Source of the DNA: an uncultured Kangiella sp.
Lineage (GTDB): Bacteria; Pseudomonadota; Gammaproteobacteria; Enterobacterales; Kangiellaceae
Direction of reading: 5' to 3'
Length of the DNA stretch: 64,000 bases
Assembly: GCA_947503345.1 (NCBI GenBank)
Contig: CANNCW010000001.1
Span: 124,001 to 188,000, forward strand
The notes under the pieces were generated by a model, which worked only from the letters and a program-made list of their open reading frames with translations, was not told where the DNA came from and made no database searches. Positions 1-8,249 of this stretch are shown piece after piece; position 1 is the first letter of the stretch; the number at the start of each line of letters is the position of its first letter. The position numbers and the translations under genes are program-made.

Positions 1-512
1 ATTTCATCAGCTGCAATATGCGCATTCCAACGATAATTATCCAGCCCAACTACCTTGTCTTTTAGCAACATCAAATGCTGTGCCTGAGCAACCAAGGGAT
101 AAGTCCCTTCCTCTACTTCCGACTCAAATATTGCTTTGTCGTTAAAAGGGTCTAATAAATCGTAAGAAACCTGATAAACACCAGGACTTTTCTCAGTAAC
201 TTTACCGTAAACTATTGCATCAACACTTAACTGGCGCCATTTGATTAAATCCACTTCTTCAACGGAGCTTGGCCTGTCTGGTAAAGCTTCTATTGCTGTT
301 GGTTTAAATTTACCCGAGCGAGCCAAATCATCAGCAATAATTTTTGCAAAATCAAATGGTGGTGTAACCACTAAACTCTCGGATTCAAATGCAAATGGGA
401 CAATTGCAATAGGTCGTGCATCATCACGACCTTCGGTGATCAATATTTCAATCTCTGCTCTAGTGGTCAAAGATACCAATGTTATTAATACTATTAGTAA
501 AAACTTCTTCAT
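1..512 (-). CDS. tolB: Tol-Pal system protein TolB, N-terminal part (truncated by window edge)
   Basis: The minus-strand frame opens with ATG at 510-512 and stays open to base 1, giving about 170 codons of a protein normally near 430 residues. The product begins with a hydrophobic signal peptide (MKKFLLIVLITLVSLTTRA), then RPIAIVPF, IIADDLARSGKF and, at the edge, AHIAADE, all typical of the TolB N-terminal domain. TolB is the periplasmic partner linking the TolQRA inner-membrane complex to Pal. The C-terminal beta-propeller, and probably pal, lie beyond base 1. It follows tolA by 19 bases in the same direction, so it belongs to the tol operon. Confidence 0.95.
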   Translation of the reverse strand, partial: MKKFLLIVLITLVSLTTRAEIEILITEGRDDARPIAIVPFAFESESLVVTPPFDFAKIIADDLARSGKFKPTAIEALPDRPSSVEEVDLIKWRQLSVDAIVYGKVTEKSPGVYQVSYDLLDPFNDKAIFESEVEEGTYPLVAQAQHLMLLKDKVVGLDNYRWNAHIAADE

Positions 513-531
513 AGTTTTCCTGTTTCTAGTT

Positions 532-1449
532 TTATTTTTGACTTGGGTCGAAAGTCATTCTTAAATTTTTCAACTCCGCCATCACTTCAGGATCGTCTGA
601 TGATGGTAATGGAGCCGCACGATTGATAGCCACTTTTGCCGATTCGCAATATTCAAAATCGCCTTCAACCGACTCACTATTTAGAACAATACCACCGGGC
701 CCCATGGAAATTCGCATGACGCAAAGCCCTTCAAAGTTTGGCATATCCCAGTTTCGAATAATCTTAGCTCGAATTGCACGTTGAATCTTAGACACTTCGC
801 TCATAATCTGAGTTTGTCTGACAGCTCCTTTATCAGCTTCAAACAATTCATCATCTAGGGATGCTTCAAGTGTTTCTAGCTCTTTACGCTTACGTTCTGC
901 TTCTTCACGCTTTTTACGTTCAGCTTCTTTGCGCTTGCGTTCTGCCTCTGCTTTCTTCTTGGCTTCAGCTTCTTTTTTCTTACGTTCAATATCTGCTTTG
1001 CGTTTTTTCTCAGCCTCTTCAGCTAACCGTTTCTTTTCAGCTTCAGCTTTCCTCTGTTGATCTATTTTTTGTTGCTCTTCCTTTTGCTGCTCTAACTTTT
1101 TTTGCTCCGCAAGTTTCTTTTCTTGTTCAGCTTTTTGTTTGTCTAACTCTTGTTGTTTCTGCTCTGCTTGCTTTTCCTCTTCGAGTTTCTTTTCTTCAAG
1201 CTTTTTCTGCTCTAAACGCTTTTTAGCGTCCTCTAACTCTTTCTGGCGTTGCTGTTGTTTTTTAAGGCTAGTAGCATTTTTCTTAGGAGTTTCAGGCGCA
1301 GTAACTAAACGCGCTTTCACTGGCGAGTCCACAAACTTCTTATCTTGCTTTTCTGGTTTAAAGGCAAAATTCCAAAGCAACAAAACGACTAACCCAACGT
1401 GAAGTAATATTGCAAAGGTCATAGGGATTATATTTTTCTTAAACGACAA
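532..1449 (-). CDS. tolA: TolA, energy-transducing inner-membrane protein of the Tol-Pal system
   Basis: 305 residues in the classic three-part layout: one membrane segment at about residues 10-30, a long Lys/Glu/Ala/Gln helical domain at about 60-200 that spans the periplasm, and a globular C-terminal domain (IQRAIRAKIIRNW onward) that contacts TolB and colicins in known systems. TolA couples the proton-motive force gathered by TolQR to outer-membrane constriction. The first codon is TTG at 1449, preceded at a suitable distance by AGGT. The next ATG (residue 10) would remove the basic residues before the membrane segment, so TTG is preferred. It lies 12 bases after tolR. Confidence 0.95.
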   Translation of the reverse strand: MSFKKNIIPMTFAILLHVGLVVLLLWNFAFKPEKQDKKFVDSPVKARLVTAPETPKKNATSLKKQQQRQKELEDAKKRLEQKKLEEKKLEEEKQAEQKQQELDKQKAEQEKKLAEQKKLEQQKEEQQKIDQQRKAEAEKKRLAEEAEKKRKADIERKKKEAEAKKKAEAERKRKEAERKKREEAERKRKELETLEASLDDELFEADKGAVRQTQIMSEVSKIQRAIRAKIIRNWDMPNFEGLCVMRISMGPGGIVLNSESVEGDFEYCESAKVAINRAAPLPSSDDPEVMAELKNLRMTFDPSQK

Positions 1450-1461
1450 AAGATTACCTAC

Positions 1462-1884
1462 TTATTTCACGGGATTAGTCATTAAGCTAACTTTATCAAC
1501 GCCAGCCACTTGATTCATCATGCTTAATAGCTCAACTACCTTGCCATAATCTGCGCCTTTATCGCCACCTACTAAAACCAATAATTCAGGTTTTTGCTCT
1601 AAACGGTCACGAACTAAACTAGCAATATCTTCAAGACTATAAGTCGTATCATCATCGGCGAACTTATATTCACCCTCTGGGGTTACTTGCAAAATCATCG
1701 AGTTTTCATAAGTCGCTTCAGAAGGTGGCGCTTCAGCCGATGGCAAATCCACTTCTACCCCAGCGGTAATAGCCGTTGCCGTAATCATTAGGATCACCAT
1801 CAGCACTAGCATCACATCAATATAGGGCACTACATTGATTTCTGCTTTAGGGCGACGTCTTGAACGACGAATTAAATGAGCCAT
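1462..1884 (-). CDS. tolR: TolR, proton-channel subunit of the Tol-Pal system
   Basis: 140 residues of the ExbD/TolR family. A basic N-terminus (RRSRRRPKAEIN) is followed by one membrane helix beginning VVPYIDVMLVLMVILM, whose Asp is the conserved proton-binding residue, then a periplasmic domain with VLVGGDKGADYGKVVELL. It works with TolQ as the stator driving TolA. It sits 11 bases after tolQ and 12 before tolA, in the usual order Q-R-A-B. Confidence 0.97.
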   Translation of the reverse strand: MAHLIRRSRRRPKAEINVVPYIDVMLVLMVILMITATAITAGVEVDLPSAEAPPSEATYENSMILQVTPEGEYKFADDDTTYSLEDIASLVRDRLEQKPELLVLVGGDKGADYGKVVELLSMMNQVAGVDKVSLMTNPVK

Positions 1885-1895
1885 GGGGTTAAGCC

Positions 1896-2564
1896 TTAAC
1901 CTTTACTGTGTGCTTTACGGTGCAACACACCGGAAAACTCTTCTAAGAAGTTTTCATACTGAGTTTCAATCCGCTGCAAGCGATTAGTGAAACGGTTGTA
2001 TGCAATAACAGCGGGGATAGCTGCAAATAAACCCATAGCTGTGGCAATAAGAGCTTCTGCAATACCTGGTGCAACCATCGCTAAGGTTGCTTGCTTAACT
2101 GCGCCAAGTGCAATAAAAGAGTTCATGATTCCCCAAACGGTTCCAAATAAACCAATATAGGGAGTAACAGAACCAACCGTAGCTAAGAATGATAAATTAC
2201 GCTCTAGTTTTTCAATCTCACGACTGTGTGAAACGCGCATAGCTCTGTGTGTGCCGTCCATGACTGCGTCAGGTGAAGTACCTTGCTGACTTCTAAGACG
2301 CATAAATTCTCGGTAACCTGATTGGAACAATGACTCCAAACCTTTAGCTGGCTTGGCGCGTTGATTTAAATCTTCAAACAATTTGCTTAAATCAATCCCA
2401 GACCAGAATTTATCTTCAAATTGGCGCCCGCTTTTTGCCGCGCTATTTAAAACTGCGCTACGTTGAAAGATCAGAGCCCATGAAACTATGGAAATGATAA
2501 ATAACAACGCCATGATCGCCTGAACAGGGACGCTCGCTTTTACAATCAACTCAACAATCGACAT
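1896..2564 (-). CDS. tolQ: TolQ, proton-channel subunit of the Tol-Pal system
   Basis: About 222 residues of the ExbB/TolQ family with three membrane segments: near the N-terminus (AIMALLFIISIVSWALIF), the middle (FLATVGSVTPYIGLFGTVWGIM) and the C-terminal third (GIAEALIATAMGLFAAIPAV). Family Thr residues in the last two helices line the proton path. The frame can be extended to a TTG at 2585, but the ATG at 2564 gives the usual TolQ start and comes one base after the ybgC stop (TGA-A-ATG), suggesting translational coupling. Assigned start: 2564. Confidence 0.96.
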   Translation of the reverse strand: MSIVELIVKASVPVQAIMALLFIISIVSWALIFQRSAVLNSAAKSGRQFEDKFWSGIDLSKLFEDLNQRAKPAKGLESLFQSGYREFMRLRSQQGTSPDAVMDGTHRAMRVSHSREIEKLERNLSFLATVGSVTPYIGLFGTVWGIMNSFIALGAVKQATLAMVAPGIAEALIATAMGLFAAIPAVIAYNRFTNRLQRIETQYENFLEEFSGVLHRKAHSKG

Positions 2565-2565
2565 T

Positions 2566-3006
2566 TCAGCACCAGTCACGTGCAATCTCCTCTACAAGAT
2601 AATCAGGCATGGATTTTGGAATCATCGTATTGACATCCACGCAAGCAACTTTAATCGTCGCTTCATTTAATATTTTTTGTTCGCCACTCTCATCAGTGAC
2701 ATCAGCATCAGCCATTAGCACCTGCTGATGAAAAATCACGCTGGCACGGCGAGATTTTAAAATTTTAGTTTTAACCACAAGCGCATCATTAAATCGAGCA
2801 GGCGCAAAATAGCGCGCATCCACATGAGCAACGGCAAATGCCAAGCCCTGTTCAATTAAAACGTCCTGATCATAACCAAGACTCCTAAGCCATTCTGTGC
2901 GCGCACGCTCATAAAACTTCAAGTAATTGGCGTAATAAACCACGCCGGCCACATCAGTGTCTTCATAATAGACTCGAATTGGCAAAATAAATTCAGGTTT
3001 ACTCAT
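2566..3006 (-). CDS. ybgC: Tol-Pal-associated acyl-CoA thioesterase YbgC
   Basis: 146 residues of the hotdog-fold YbgC/4-hydroxybenzoyl-CoA thioesterase family. The signature YYEDTDVAGVVYYANYLKF contains the catalytic Asp and the conserved YANYL segment. It hydrolyses acyl-CoA or acyl-ACP thioesters and is routinely the first gene of the tol operon. It is followed immediately by tolQ and preceded by ruvB 57 bases upstream. Confidence 0.95.
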   Translation of the reverse strand: MSKPEFILPIRVYYEDTDVAGVVYYANYLKFYERARTEWLRSLGYDQDVLIEQGLAFAVAHVDARYFAPARFNDALVVKTKILKSRRASVIFHQQVLMADADVTDESGEQKILNEATIKVACVDVNTMIPKSMPDYLVEEIARDWC

Positions 3007-3062
3007 AATTTAACGAAAAGATTAAGTAAAAAGTGTTAATTATTATGTATCTATCGTAATTA

Positions 3063-4082
3063 CTAACCGAACAAATCGCCATCACCAGGAATAATATCAA
3101 AGTGTTGGTAAGCTAGTTTGGTGGCAATACGACCGCGTGGTGTTCTTTGTATAAAGCCTTGTTGAATCAAAAAAGGCTCCAACACATCATCTATGGTATC
3201 TCTTTCTTCGCCAATCGCAGCGGCTAAGGTATCTAAGCCTACTGGGCCACCGCTGAACTTTTCAATAATGGTCAATAAGAGCTTTCTGTCCATCATATCG
3301 AAGCCACGATCATCCACGTCCAACATATCCAAGGCTCGCGAAGCAGTTTCTTTGTTAATCGAGCCATCGGCCTTAATTTCGGCATAATCACGCACACGGC
3401 GTAATAAACGGTTAGCTATTCTTGGCGTTCCGCGTGAACGACGAGCCACTTCTTTGGCGCCATCTTCATCAATTTCTAAACCTAAAATAGTGCCAGAGCG
3501 CATCACAATGCCAGTCAGGTCTTTAATATTGTAGAACTCAAGGCGTTGCACAATACCGAAACGATCGCGTAATGGCGAAGTCAACAAGCCTGCACGAGTG
3601 GTCGCGCCAACCAAAGTAAAGGGTGGTAAATCAAGCTTAATAGAGCGCGCCGCAGGGCCTTCACCAATCATGATATCCAATTGGTAATCTTCCATCGCAG
3701 GATATAACACTTCCTCGACGTGCGGACTCAATCGGTGAATTTCATCAATAAACAAAACATCATTCGGCTCAAGATTGGTCAGCATTGCTGCCAAATCACC
3801 CGCTTTTTCTAAAACTGGACCAGAAGTATGTTTAATCCCAACATTCATCTCGTTAGCAATAATATTAGCTAAAGTGGTTTTGCCTAAACCTGGTGGGCCG
3901 AAAATTAACACGTGATCGAGCGCATCTTTTCGCTTTTGCGCCGCCGATAAGAAGATCTCCATTTGCTCACGCACTTTCTCCTGCCCCACATAATCTTGAA
4001 GCGTGGTGGGACGAATGGCACGGTCAAAATGCTCCTCGTCAGAAAGTTCGCTAGGATTGATTATTCTATCGTGCTCGATCAT
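3063..4082 (-). CDS. ruvB: Holliday junction branch-migration helicase RuvB
   Basis: 339 residues, full length for RuvB. Walker A is GPPGLGKTT, Walker B is LFIDEIHRL, sensor 1 is ATTRAG, and the C-terminal winged helix ends LAYQHFDI. RuvB is the hexameric AAA+ motor that drives branch migration together with RuvA, and RuvC then resolves the junction. In many gammaproteobacteria ruvC-ruvA-ruvB precede ybgC-tol. Here the next upstream gene is an ABC-F ATPase, and neither ruvA nor ruvC is in the window. The downstream side (ybgC-tolQRAB) keeps the usual order. Confidence 0.98.
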   Translation of the reverse strand: MIEHDRIINPSELSDEEHFDRAIRPTTLQDYVGQEKVREQMEIFLSAAQKRKDALDHVLIFGPPGLGKTTLANIIANEMNVGIKHTSGPVLEKAGDLAAMLTNLEPNDVLFIDEIHRLSPHVEEVLYPAMEDYQLDIMIGEGPAARSIKLDLPPFTLVGATTRAGLLTSPLRDRFGIVQRLEFYNIKDLTGIVMRSGTILGLEIDEDGAKEVARRSRGTPRIANRLLRRVRDYAEIKADGSINKETASRALDMLDVDDRGFDMMDRKLLLTIIEKFSGGPVGLDTLAAAIGEERDTIDDVLEPFLIQQGFIQRTPRGRIATKLAYQHFDIIPGDGDLFG

Positions 4083-4228
4083 TATTTAGTTTTTGCTTAA
4101 TAGTCGCTAAATTTAATATCAGTTAGTCTATCAAGGCTTCGCCTCAGATGAAACGCCAATCCATTGATTTCTTTAGATTTCCAGAATTGGTTAGATTTGG
4201 TCAGAATTGTTGGAATAACATGATTGTG

Positions 4229-6142
4229 CTATTCGCTTAATGTCTCCAGCTCCTCATTCAGCTCAAACCATTCTTCCTCAATAGATTCTAACTCTGCCTT
4301 TAAAGATTGAGACTCATTGGTTACGGATAACATCTCGTCTTTACGTGCTTCCTCGTACAAAGAACCATCCGCCATAATCTCATCTAACTCGGTAATTCTT
4401 TGTTGCGACTTATCCATTTGCTGTTCAAGTTTTTTTAATTTATTGCGCAAAGGCTGAAGTTGTTTACGCTTCTCAGCATCGAGTTTGCGTTGTTCTTTTT
4501 TGGTAAGACTTGGGGCGGCACTGTTAGAAGTCTCTACGACTTCTTGTTTTTCTAATTTACTTTGCTCAAGCGTCCATTTGGCATAATCATCCAAATCACC
4601 TTTGTACTGTTGCACTTGCCCATCAGCGACCAAATACAAATCATCGCAGACGGTTTTCAGCATATGGCGATCATGTGACACCAATAAAATAGCCCCTTCA
4701 AAATTTTGAAATGCGACCGTCATGGCATGGCGCATTTCCAAATCCAGGTGATTGGTAGGCTCATCCAGCAATAATACATTTGGTTTTGAATAAACCAATA
4801 ATGCCAATACTAAGCGTGCTTTTTCACCACCAGAAAATGGTGCTACAGGTTCAAGCGCTTTATCGCCATTAAAATCAAAACCGCCTAAGAAGTTTCGAAG
4901 TTCTTGCTCAGTGGCATCTGGGTAATCACGCTGTAAATGCTGAATTGGCGACATTTCAGGATGTAATTGATCGAGCTGATGCTGAGCAAAATAACCAATA
5001 TTAATGGTCTTAGCAGCAATTCGTTCGCCCACCAATAAAGGAATTTCTTCAACCAAGGATTTAATCAAGGTAGATTTACCAGCACCATTCTTGCCTAACA
5101 AACCAATTCTGTCGCCCGGTAATAAGCTAAACCCAGCCTGCTTTAAAATGGTAATAGACTCACTAGAATCAGATTGATAACCTAAGTCAGCAGACTTAAT
5201 TTGCAATAAAGGCGCGGGAACGTGACCTAACTCAGGAAATGCAAAGTTAAAGGGAGAATCAACATGCGCAGGTGCAATCAACTCCATTCGCTCCAAAGCT
5301 TTAACACGACTTTGCGCTTGTTTAGCTTTGCTCGCCTTAGCTTTAAATCGAGTAACGAACGATTGCATATGAGAAATTTCTTTTTGCTGACGCTCGAACT
5401 GACTTTGTTGCTGCGCTAAATGTTCCGCCCGTTGAATCTCGAAATCAGAATAGTTCCCCGTATAAACTTTTACCCCTTGTTGCTCGATATGAGCAATTCG
5501 ATTGACGACTCTATCTAAGAAATCTCTATCGTGAGAAATCAACATAACGGCGCCTTGATAAGCTTTTAGCCATTTCTCCAGCCAAATAACCGTTTCTAAA
5601 TCTAAATGGTTGGTAGGCTCATCGAGTAATAACAGGTTTGAGCGACACATTAGCGCCTGCGCCAAATTCAAGCGCATACGCCAACCACCTGAAAAGTTGT
5701 TTACAGGTAAATTTTCTTGCTCAGCCGTAAAGCCTAAACCGTGCATCAAAGCTCCAGCCCGTGAATGAGCGCTATAGGCATCAATATCCGCAAGCTTTTG
5801 GTGCAAATCACCTATGGATTCGCCTTGGTTATTAGCTTCAGCCTCAACTAATTGCTGTTGTAGTGAAATTAACTCTTCATCTCCCTGCAATACATAATCA
5901 ATCGCAGGAATAGCAACACTCGGTGTTTCTTGGCGCACACTAGAAATCACAATGCCATTGGATTTAGCAAAATTACCCTCGTCTTCTTCCAGCTCCCCGC
6001 GGACCAAAGCAAAAAGCGACGATTTACCCGTACCATTAGCACCAGTAACACCCACTTTATCCTGCGGATTGACAATAAAAGACGCCTGCTCAAACAGCAC
6101 CTTCTTACCACGTCTAAGGGAAGTGTTTTCGAAGAAAAGCAT
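4229..6142 (-). CDS. yheS: ABC-F family ATPase, YheS type
   Basis: 637 residues, the same length as E. coli YheS. Two ABC domains are present: the first with Walker A GANGTGKSS and signature FSGGWRMRLNLAQAL, the second with GKNGAGKST and FSGGEKARLVLAL; each has LLLDEPTNHLDLE. The linker contains the YheS-like run QAQSRVKALERMELIAPAHV, and a charged coiled-coil C-terminus follows (about 530-637). There are no membrane segments. ABC-F proteins act on the ribosome, and YheS is thought to relieve stalled translation. It is a single gene separated from ruvB by 146 bases in which I see nothing notable. Confidence 0.93.
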   Translation of the reverse strand: MLFFENTSLRRGKKVLFEQASFIVNPQDKVGVTGANGTGKSSLFALVRGELEEDEGNFAKSNGIVISSVRQETPSVAIPAIDYVLQGDEELISLQQQLVEAEANNQGESIGDLHQKLADIDAYSAHSRAGALMHGLGFTAEQENLPVNNFSGGWRMRLNLAQALMCRSNLLLLDEPTNHLDLETVIWLEKWLKAYQGAVMLISHDRDFLDRVVNRIAHIEQQGVKVYTGNYSDFEIQRAEHLAQQQSQFERQQKEISHMQSFVTRFKAKASKAKQAQSRVKALERMELIAPAHVDSPFNFAFPELGHVPAPLLQIKSADLGYQSDSSESITILKQAGFSLLPGDRIGLLGKNGAGKSTLIKSLVEEIPLLVGERIAAKTINIGYFAQHQLDQLHPEMSPIQHLQRDYPDATEQELRNFLGGFDFNGDKALEPVAPFSGGEKARLVLALLVYSKPNVLLLDEPTNHLDLEMRHAMTVAFQNFEGAILLVSHDRHMLKTVCDDLYLVADGQVQQYKGDLDDYAKWTLEQSKLEKQEVVETSNSAAPSLTKKEQRKLDAEKRKQLQPLRNKLKKLEQQMDKSQQRITELDEIMADGSLYEEARKDEMLSVTNESQSLKAELESIEEEWFELNEELETLSE

Positions 6143-6400
6143 GGATTTATAATGTTTGTAGCCAATTCAATAAATTGGGCTCATTATATAGCTCATCGAC
6201 CGCAACACAAGACAATAAACCTTTAGCCCTAGTTCGCTTTGCTTTAATAACTTGCAGGTAAATCATTGATTTTGCTACTATCAATAAAAACTTATAGGAC
6301 AATAATGCTCACTTAACATGGGTATTTAAGAGTAAAGGGGAACTTGAAAAATAAATGCCTTATAAATCAATAAACTACATGCGATGTCGCATAGTTAACT
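6143..6400. other. Intergenic region before the integron cassette
   Basis: No gene is visible here. It holds the promoter side of yheS and, near its right end, an imperfect hairpin: ATGCGA and TCGCAT flank two bases at 6379-6392, with partly complementary flanks (TAAACT left, AGTTAA right). This hairpin abuts the point where the cassette begins. I do not see a convincing second attC here: ACTTAAC at 6311 resembles an inverse core site, but the matching inner stems are absent. Confidence 0.5.
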
Positions 6401-6407
6401 GTTAGGC
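6401..6407 (+). other. Integron core site (GTTRRRY) at the left end of a gene cassette
   Basis: GTTAGGC fits the integron core consensus GTTRRRY, with recombination after the first G. It is the exact reverse complement of the inverse core GCCTAAC at 6816-6822 of the downstream attC. That is expected because the left end of a linear cassette and the right core of its own attC are joined in the circular form. The match continues: GTTAGGCATAC here is mirrored by GTATGCCTAAC at 6812-6822. Confidence 0.85.
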
Positions 6408-6910
6408 ATACAAGGAAGGTTGGATGATAAACTCGCCATCAGAAGAACAACAACACAATGATTTTATTGAAAGCCTAAAACTTTCCTATGATCTTTTTAA
6501 ACACGTAACTACATTATCTACTGGTTCACTTTTATTACTTGCTACTTTGCTCGATAAGTTTTTCAAGGCACCTGAGTGGTCTTTTCTTATCGGTGTTACA
6601 TTTACAGCCTTTCTAATTTCACTTGTTGGATCATTGGCTCTTATGTTTACATTGTCGCGAACTATTGCAGGTTCAGGTGAGGTATCAGATCCTATTGACC
6701 GCTTAGGTGTGTTTGGAGTTATATCTTCAGTAGGTGGTTTTATTCTCGGGTTTGGGACATTAATAGCTTTTACCTTAAAGAACTTTTATTCTTAAACCCT
6801 GCTATAAGTAGGTATGCCTAACAAGGCATTAAAGTCGGATTCGTAACAGTTTGCTCGGTTCCACTTCGTTCCACATTTTAGCAAACTGTTATTCACCGCT
6901 TAATGCGGCG
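6402..6910 (+). mobile_element. Single integron gene cassette (no integrase in window)
   Basis: The unit runs from the TT of the left core (6402) to the G of the right core (6910), about 509 bases. It holds one gene (6424-6795) followed 20 bases later by a full attC (6816-6916). Gene direction, short leader and tight gene-to-attC spacing are normal for a mobile cassette. No tyrosine recombinase IntI lies in the window and no second attC was found, so this is either a lone cassette inserted at a secondary site or the remnant of a larger array. Removing it would join G6401 directly to TTAAAT and the downstream hydrolase gene. Confidence 0.85.
6424..6795 (+). CDS. Cassette-encoded small membrane protein, function unknown
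   Basis: 123 residues. The N-terminus is polar and amphipathic (SPSEEQQHNDFIESLKL), followed by YDLFKHVTTLSTGSLLLL. Three hydrophobic segments lie at about residues 28-45, 52-77 and 97-119, separated by a short basic turn and a loop containing GSGEVSDPIDRLG. I recognise no enzyme motif. The ATG at 6424 is preceded by AAGGAAGGT, a good ribosome site. It lies inside an integron cassette, whose cargo is typically horizontally acquired; the protein family is not one I can name. An accessory, defence-like or stress role is possible but unsupported. Confidence 0.8.
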   Translation: MINSPSEEQQHNDFIESLKLSYDLFKHVTTLSTGSLLLLATLLDKFFKAPEWSFLIGVTFTAFLISLVGSLALMFTLSRTIAGSGEVSDPIDRLGVFGVISSVGGFILGFGTLIAFTLKNFYS

Positions 6911-6916
6911 TTAAAT
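6816..6916 (+). other. Integron attC recombination site
   Basis: 101 bases bounded by GCCTAAC (6816-6822, inverse core RYYYAAC) and GTTAAAT (6910-6916, core GTTRRRY). Inside, GGCATTAAAGTCGG (6825-6838) is nearly complementary to CCGCTTAATGCG (6896-6907) with an extra unpaired base, as expected for the L boxes of a folded attC. The inner arm is a perfect 12-base pair, TAACAGTTTGCT against AGCAAACTGTTA, around a short terminal segment. Such imperfect palindromes are recombined as folded single strands by IntI. The order R'', L'', inner stem, L', R' is complete. Confidence 0.9.
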
Positions 6917-6917
6917 C

Positions 6918-7733
6918 ATGAATAAATTACTTTTAATTTTAACCATCCTACTTTGGCCGCTATCAATATACAGCCATGCTCAAAAAGACCCTAGCAAAGT
7001 ATCCTACCTAGGTAATGAAGCTTTATTAGTGGAATACGGCACTGCTAAAGCGTTATTCGACCCTTTCTTTCATAATCATTTTAATACTTATTCTCTAGTC
7101 CCCGATGATATTCGTAAGAAAATATTTGCAAAGGAAGAACCTTATACCGATATCAGCGCGATATTTATTAGTCATGCTCATGGTGATCATTTTTCGGATA
7201 CGGATACCTTGCGATATTTATTGGAAAATCCAAAAATCGATTTAATCGCACCACAACAAGCCGTGGATATGCTTAAAAAGCTCGATGGTTTTGCTAAGCT
7301 TGAAAATACCATTATCCCTATTGATTTAGCCTTTAAAGAAGAAGCTAAAACTTTTACCACCAAAGATTTAAAAGTTGAAGCTGTACGAATTCCCCATGCC
7401 GGCTGGCCTGGACGAGCTGATGTGCAAAATATGGTGTATCGAGTCACGGCTAATGATGCCACTATATTGCATATGGGCGATGCCGATCCTAATAAAGATC
7501 ATTATCTTGCTCACAAAGAACTATGGCCTAAACAAAAGTCTGACTTAGGTTTTCCGCCTTATTGGTTTTATTTCTCTAGCGAGGGAAATGATATTTTAGA
7601 GAATATTTTAAATATCGAAAAAAGCATTGGGATTCATGTTCCTGTTCAAGTTCCAAAGAACCTGAGTGCTTCAGGCAAAGATTATTTTAGTTTCCCAGGT
7701 GAAGCTAGATTAATAAAAAGTAATAAGAAATAG
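6918..7733 (+). CDS. Secreted metallo-beta-lactamase-fold hydrolase
   Basis: 271 residues with an N-terminal signal peptide (MNKLLLILTILLWPLSIYSHA), so probably periplasmic. The zinc motif is HAHGDH (residues 86-91), with later family ligands likely in RIPHAGWPGR and LHMGDAD. It resembles the UlaG-like/Zn-dependent hydrolase branch rather than true beta-lactamases; the substrate is unknown. The ATG lies two bases after the attC core at 6910-6916 and has no clear Shine-Dalgarno sequence, so the cassette insertion has probably separated it from its original leader. The GNAT gene follows after 3 bases, suggesting one transcript. Confidence 0.85.
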   Translation: MNKLLLILTILLWPLSIYSHAQKDPSKVSYLGNEALLVEYGTAKALFDPFFHNHFNTYSLVPDDIRKKIFAKEEPYTDISAIFISHAHGDHFSDTDTLRYLLENPKIDLIAPQQAVDMLKKLDGFAKLENTIIPIDLAFKEEAKTFTTKDLKVEAVRIPHAGWPGRADVQNMVYRVTANDATILHMGDADPNKDHYLAHKELWPKQKSDLGFPPYWFYFSSEGNDILENILNIEKSIGIHVPVQVPKNLSASGKDYFSFPGEARLIKSNKK

Positions 7734-7736
7734 CTT

Positions 7737-8243
7737 ATGGATGCACTAGTTATTCGTCCCGAGACCCACAATGATATTGAAGCTGTCGCCAGTGTTACTA
7801 CTCAAGCTTTTCTAAATGCGACTCACACAAGTCATACAGAGCAATTAATTGTTAAAGCGCTACGAGAGGCACAAGCCTTAACGATTTCTTTAGTCGCTGT
7901 TGATAAAGACACAGTTGTTGGCCATGTTGCCCTGTCACCCGTGACTATTAGTGACGGAGCTGTGAATTGGTACGGACTAGGTCCTATTTCAGTTTTACCT
8001 GAACAGCAAGGCCATGGGCTCGGCTCTCAATTAATGCATCGAGCCATTGCTGAACTAAAAAAGATTAATGCTGCTGGTTGTGTATTATTAGGTGATCCAA
8101 ATTATTACCAAAGATTTGGCTTCAAACCTATTGATGGCCTAGTACTCGAAGGTGTTCCACCTGAATATTTTCAAGCGATTTCATTCGTAAAAGATTTTCC
8201 AGAAGGAATCGTAAGCTATCATCCCGCATTCAACATAAGCTAA
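7737..8243 (+). CDS. GNAT N-acetyltransferase, YhbS-like
   Basis: 168 residues of the GNAT fold. The acetyl-CoA loop is QQGHGLGSQL (about residues 95-104), preceded by LGPISVLPE and followed by GCVLLGDPNYYQRFGFKP, a run typical of the YhbS group (COG3153). It transfers an acetyl group to an unidentified amine or thiol. It begins 3 bases after the hydrolase stop and is probably co-transcribed with it. The substrate cannot be predicted from sequence. Confidence 0.85.
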   Translation: MDALVIRPETHNDIEAVASVTTQAFLNATHTSHTEQLIVKALREAQALTISLVAVDKDTVVGHVALSPVTISDGAVNWYGLGPISVLPEQQGHGLGSQLMHRAIAELKKINAAGCVLLGDPNYYQRFGFKPIDGLVLEGVPPEYFQAISFVKDFPEGIVSYHPAFNIS

Positions 8244-8249
8244 TAAAGC

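Noticed and set aside
861..1226. Long plus-strand open frames within tolA
   Set aside because: They are antisense shadows of the Lys/Glu/Ala-rich TolA coiled coil; the translation is low-complexity and has no ribosome site.
6311..6407. Possible second attC just left of the cassette, from ACTTAAC to GTTAGGC
   Set aside because: The core-like ends are present but the inner L boxes and long stem are missing; only a small hairpin is seen, so chance is more likely.
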